A DNA stretch of 37,084 bases from an uncultured Parabacteroides sp. (lineage in GTDB: Bacteria > Bacteroidota > Bacteroidia > Bacteroidales > Tannerellaceae), in contig UQLN01000045.1 of the NCBI GenBank assembly GCA_900541965.1, forward strand, positions 1 to 37,084, in the 5' to 3' direction. Shown here one piece after another: positions 34,414 to 37,084 of this stretch. The position numbers and the translations under genes were made by a program. Below the pieces are notes generated by a model that did no database searches, was not told where the DNA came from, and saw only the letters and a list, made by a program, of their open reading frames with translations. How positions within the stretch are numbered: the first letter of the stretch is position 1; the number at the start of each line of letters is the position of its first letter.

Positions 34414-34421
34414 CAAAGATA
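34414..34421 (-). promoter_or_regulatory. -7 box of the tmRNA gene
   Basis: TATCTTTG on the minus strand ends 15 bases before the mature 5' end of tmRNA, which fits a short leader removed by RNase P. No good -33 TTTG is present at the standard spacing. Confidence 0.55.
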
Positions 34422-34458
34422 GTCAAAAAACAGGTATCTCTGTACTCTATTAACTTTT

Positions 34459-35340
34459 TTATTCTATCACACCAATCTCCCGGAACCAGTCTTCCACTCT
34501 ATCCGGCCATTCATTCACAGCAGCTCCCGTATCGCGCAGACCATACCCATGACCGCCTTTACTATAGAGATGCATCCATGCCGGAACACCTGCTTCTTTC
34601 AAAGCATAATAATAAAACAGGCTGCTATATATATGCGGATTATCATCTTCTGCCTGAATAAGCATGGTCGGAGGTGTCGCAGAGGATACTTTTAACTCTG
34701 GTGACAACTGAAATTTATCTCCACTCAAATAGGCCGGATAAACCAACAAGCAGAAATCAGGACGGCAACTCACTTTGTCTGCAGCATCCACAGCCGGATA
34801 AGTTCGTTCTGCAAAATTATTACTTACCATTGCGGATAGATGTCCACCGGCAGAAAAGCCCATAACCCCAATTCGATTAGGGTCTACATCCAATTTTTCA
34901 GCATGAGCACGAACGTAACCTATTGCCCTTTGTACATCTTGTAAAGGAGCCGCATGCTTTTCTCTGCCTTCTCTGCGTGGAACACGATATTTCAAAAGGA
35001 CAGCCGTTACACCTATATTATTTAACCATTCGCAGATTTCGGTTCCTTCCAGGTCGTATGCTAATATGTTATATCCGCCTCCCGGACAAACAACCATAGC
35101 AGCTCCACTGGCAACTTCATCCGGAGCACGATAAATTGTGATAGTCGGCTCACTTACATCGGTCATACGCAACACTGGCTCACCTCCTATTTTATCTCCT
35201 TCGGAACTACTTTTCTCTGTCAGTTTAGCCACCTCTCCCGGTGCTCCCTTCGGAAATAGTAAAATCGAACTCTTCTGAGCCATTGCAGAGCTCATCACAC
35301 AACAAACTCCTATCAACAGGAGCATACATTTTCTTGTCAT
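34459..35340 (-). CDS. Secreted alpha/beta-hydrolase, carbohydrate esterase-like
   Basis: The product resembles the acetyl-xylan-esterase-like lipase/esterase group of the alpha/beta hydrolases. Counting from the ATG at 35340 (293 residues), the signal peptide is about 1-21 (MTRKCMLLLIGVCCVMSSAMA). The oxyanion loop CPGGGY is near 85-90, the nucleophile is Ser163 in GFSAGGH, an acidic residue lies in AEDDNP (about 230-236), and His264 is in GGHGYG. A GTG at 35349 is an alternative start. It lies 21 bases after the end of the sulfatase reading frame, so both were probably one operon. Likely work: removing acetyl or other ester groups from glycans. The true substrate is unknown. Confidence 0.85.
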   Translation of the reverse strand: MTRKCMLLLIGVCCVMSSAMAQKSSILLFPKGAPGEVAKLTEKSSSEGDKIGGEPVLRMTDVSEPTITIYRAPDEVASGAAMVVCPGGGYNILAYDLEGTEICEWLNNIGVTAVLLKYRVPRREGREKHAAPLQDVQRAIGYVRAHAEKLDVDPNRIGVMGFSAGGHLSAMVSNNFAERTYPAVDAADKVSCRPDFCLLVYPAYLSGDKFQLSPELKVSSATPPTMLIQAEDDNPHIYSSLFYYYALKEAGVPAWMHLYSKGGHGYGLRDTGAAVNEWPDRVEDWFREIGVIE

Positions 35341-35361
35341 ATTATTCACTGTTTAATCAGG

Positions 35362-36909
35362 TTATACATTTTTTATCCGGGGATAATTCGGGCTATAGAT
35401 CATGGTACTTTTGCGGATAACCAACCAACCATCCTTTACAAATTTTTCTCCACGTTCCGATAAATGCAAAATCATAGCCTGCCGCATAGCGTTCAATCTT
35501 TTAGAATAAGCAGGTCTTCCGGAACATTCTTTTAATTCCAACGGATCCTTCTCCAAGTCAAACAATTGCTATTTCCCTGTATGGAAATTCCAGATATATT
35601 TAATTTTACCATCCGTTAATCCACACCAGTAATTATCTTCACTGTAACAGGTAGCATGCTCCATATCTATATATTGACGCCATTCTTTTTGCTTTCCCTG
35701 AACCAACTTTAATAAAGACATACCATCCATATCCGGAGGAACAGAACCTCCAGCCAACTCTATAAATGTCGGCAGAAAATCCCTTAACTCTACAGGTTTG
35801 TCCACTTTTGTTCCCGCAGGAAGCAGGTTAGAAACTCCTAATGGCCATTTTACGACAAAAGGAATATGTGAAGAGCCTTCATAAGGATACGTTTTCCTCC
35901 AATGATAATGGTCGCCTAACATGTCTCCATGATCTGCAGTAAAACAGATAATAGTATCATCATACATATCCTTCTCTTTCAATGCTGTTATTATTTGTCC
36001 TATCTGATCATCTATGAACGTTATATTTGCATAATAATGCCGACGTGAATTCACTGCATAGTCTTCTCCAAAATTTCCAAAAGCGGCATCCGGAGAGGCT
36101 TTCAAAGGATCTACTTTTTCGGCATACAGACTACACCAATCTCCAATTGCCGGAGATGGGATTTCTACATCACGATACATATCCAGATAACGTTTAGGAG
36201 GATCATAAGGGCTATGAGGACGTGCAAAAGACACTTTCAAAAAAAGAGGTTTGTCACTTTTATAATTCTGTATTAATTCACAAGCGGTCTGCCCCGTCCA
36301 TGAAGTAGGATGCAAATGTTCATCCAATTTATAAGTACCAGCTTTATGTGCATTCCAGCCGATACCTGTAAGATCCGGATTTTCTCCCGGAACCTGCAAT
36401 TGAAACCATTCCCGATAATCACTGATAAAATCTTTAGTCTCGGCACGACCACTTTCATCTATTAATGTCGCATGAAAACCATGAAGAGCTTTCTGTGGAA
36501 ACCAGTGCATTTTCCCAATACCAAAAGTATAATATCCCAGGTTCCTTAGCATTTGAGGCATTTCATAAGTATACTTTTCCGCTATTCGCCCATATCCTAA
36601 CATACCATGTTTCCAGGGAGACATTCCGGTTAACAGCCCTGCACGTGCCGGAGTACTACTCGGGGAAGAAGAATAACCACAAACAAACAAAGTTCCTTCT
36701 TCCGCCAGTTTATCAATATTAGGAGTGATTACAGATCGATTACCCATACATCCCAAAGCATCCCCACGATGTTGGTCTGTCATTATAAAAATGACATGAG
36801 GCTTTTTTACTCGTTTCTTTTCAAGTGGATTCTCAGCATATACAAGCCGATTTAAACCAGTGCCTGTACCAATTAATAGGGATGATTTAAGAAATGTTCT
36901 TCTCCTCAT
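35362..36909 (-). pseudogene. Sulfatase (S1 type, Ser-FGly) with an in-frame amber codon
   Basis: The N-terminal 446 residues form most of a sulfatase: the metal-binding D45 in TDQHRGD, then the maturation motif STPAR (85-89), whose Ser85 would become formylglycine, and later FTADHGDMLGDH. The N-terminus RRRTFLKSSLL looks like a twin-arginine signal. At 35569-35571 a TAG follows FHTGK. The same frame then continues QLFDLEKDPLELKECS to a normal sulfatase end at 35362. Without the TAG the protein would be 515 residues. So it is a single nonsense change, a sequencing error, or a readthrough site. The substrate is not clear. Confidence 0.85.
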
Positions 36910-37002
36910 GTCTTACAAAATATCTTATTTAAATCACGAAGATAAATATCTTACCGGATATTCAATCATAGGAATAACTATATTTTCGAAGAACGAGGTT
37001 TA

Positions 37003-37084
37003 CGGATAACGCGGATTGAGCAGATTAAAACGGATAAGAATAATCTTTCAAATAAAAAATCCGTTCCAATCCGCCCTATCCGCG
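37003..37084. repeat. CGGAT-rich inverted repeat, cut by the window edge
   Basis: Left blocks GGATA, GCGGATTG and AACGGAT (37003-37035) have complements in the right arm ATCCGTTCCAATCCGCC (37059-37084). The left arm carries extra bases, so pairing is imperfect. Similar CGGATT-rich palindromes occur between genes in Bacteroidetes. It lies about 95 bases upstream of the sulfatase gene. It may continue beyond the edge. Confidence 0.6.

Noticed and set aside
35362..35565. Separate small gene downstream of the sulfatase
   Set aside because: It is in the same frame as the sulfatase and matches its C-terminal part; only one TAG separates them.

Overview
The window looks like a chromosomal segment of a Bacteroidales gut anaerobe, most likely Parabacteroides or a close relative. 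The grounds are promoter boxes of the Bacteroidetes form (TAnnTTTG with a TTG about 19 nt upstream), weak or absent Shine-Dalgarno sequences, a Ser-type sulfatase, a secreted GH2 enzyme, PepSY-like and HU-Ig proteins, and a tmRNA tag starting Gly-Glu. The species call is inference; no database was searched.

Region 1 (13-14974, all minus strand) is one long ribosomal protein operon. In transcription order it reads rpsL, rpsG, fusA, rpsJ, rplC, rplD, rplW, rplB, rpsS, rplV, rpsC, rplP, rpmC, rpsQ, rplN, rplX, rplE, rpsN, rpsH, rplF, rplR, rpsE, rpmD, rplO, secY, map, infA, rpmJ, and it runs off the left edge. It joins what are the separate str, S10 and spc operons of E. coli, without tuf. Two promoter-like sequences lie upstream of rpsL.

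Region 2 (15198-28668) is a MacAB/FtsX-type ABC export locus. It has one periplasmic adaptor, one ATPase and eight FtsX-family permeases arranged as four B-A pairs. A near-perfect sigma-54 promoter precedes the adaptor gene. A gene for an HU-like/Ig DNA-binding protein lies on the opposite strand between the ATPase and the last two pairs, beside a nested palindrome. No outer membrane TolC protein or two-component regulator is in the window, so those partners must be elsewhere. The adaptor would bridge the inner membrane permeases to such a TolC.

Region 3 (28802-33838) holds a divergent PepSY-like lipoprotein gene, a degenerate 22-bp repeat, a bidirectional terminator, a secreted GH2 glycosidase and a DcuA/DcuB-type C4-dicarboxylate carrier. 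The last two diverge from an 18-bp palindrome that contains both promoter -7 boxes.

Region 4 (33961-37084) holds the tmRNA gene with an unusual tag ending AYAA, a secreted alpha/beta-hydrolase esterase, and a sulfatase gene interrupted by an in-frame amber codon. A CGGAT-rich inverted repeat reaches the right edge. The GH2 enzyme, esterase and sulfatase fit a glycan-degrading lifestyle.
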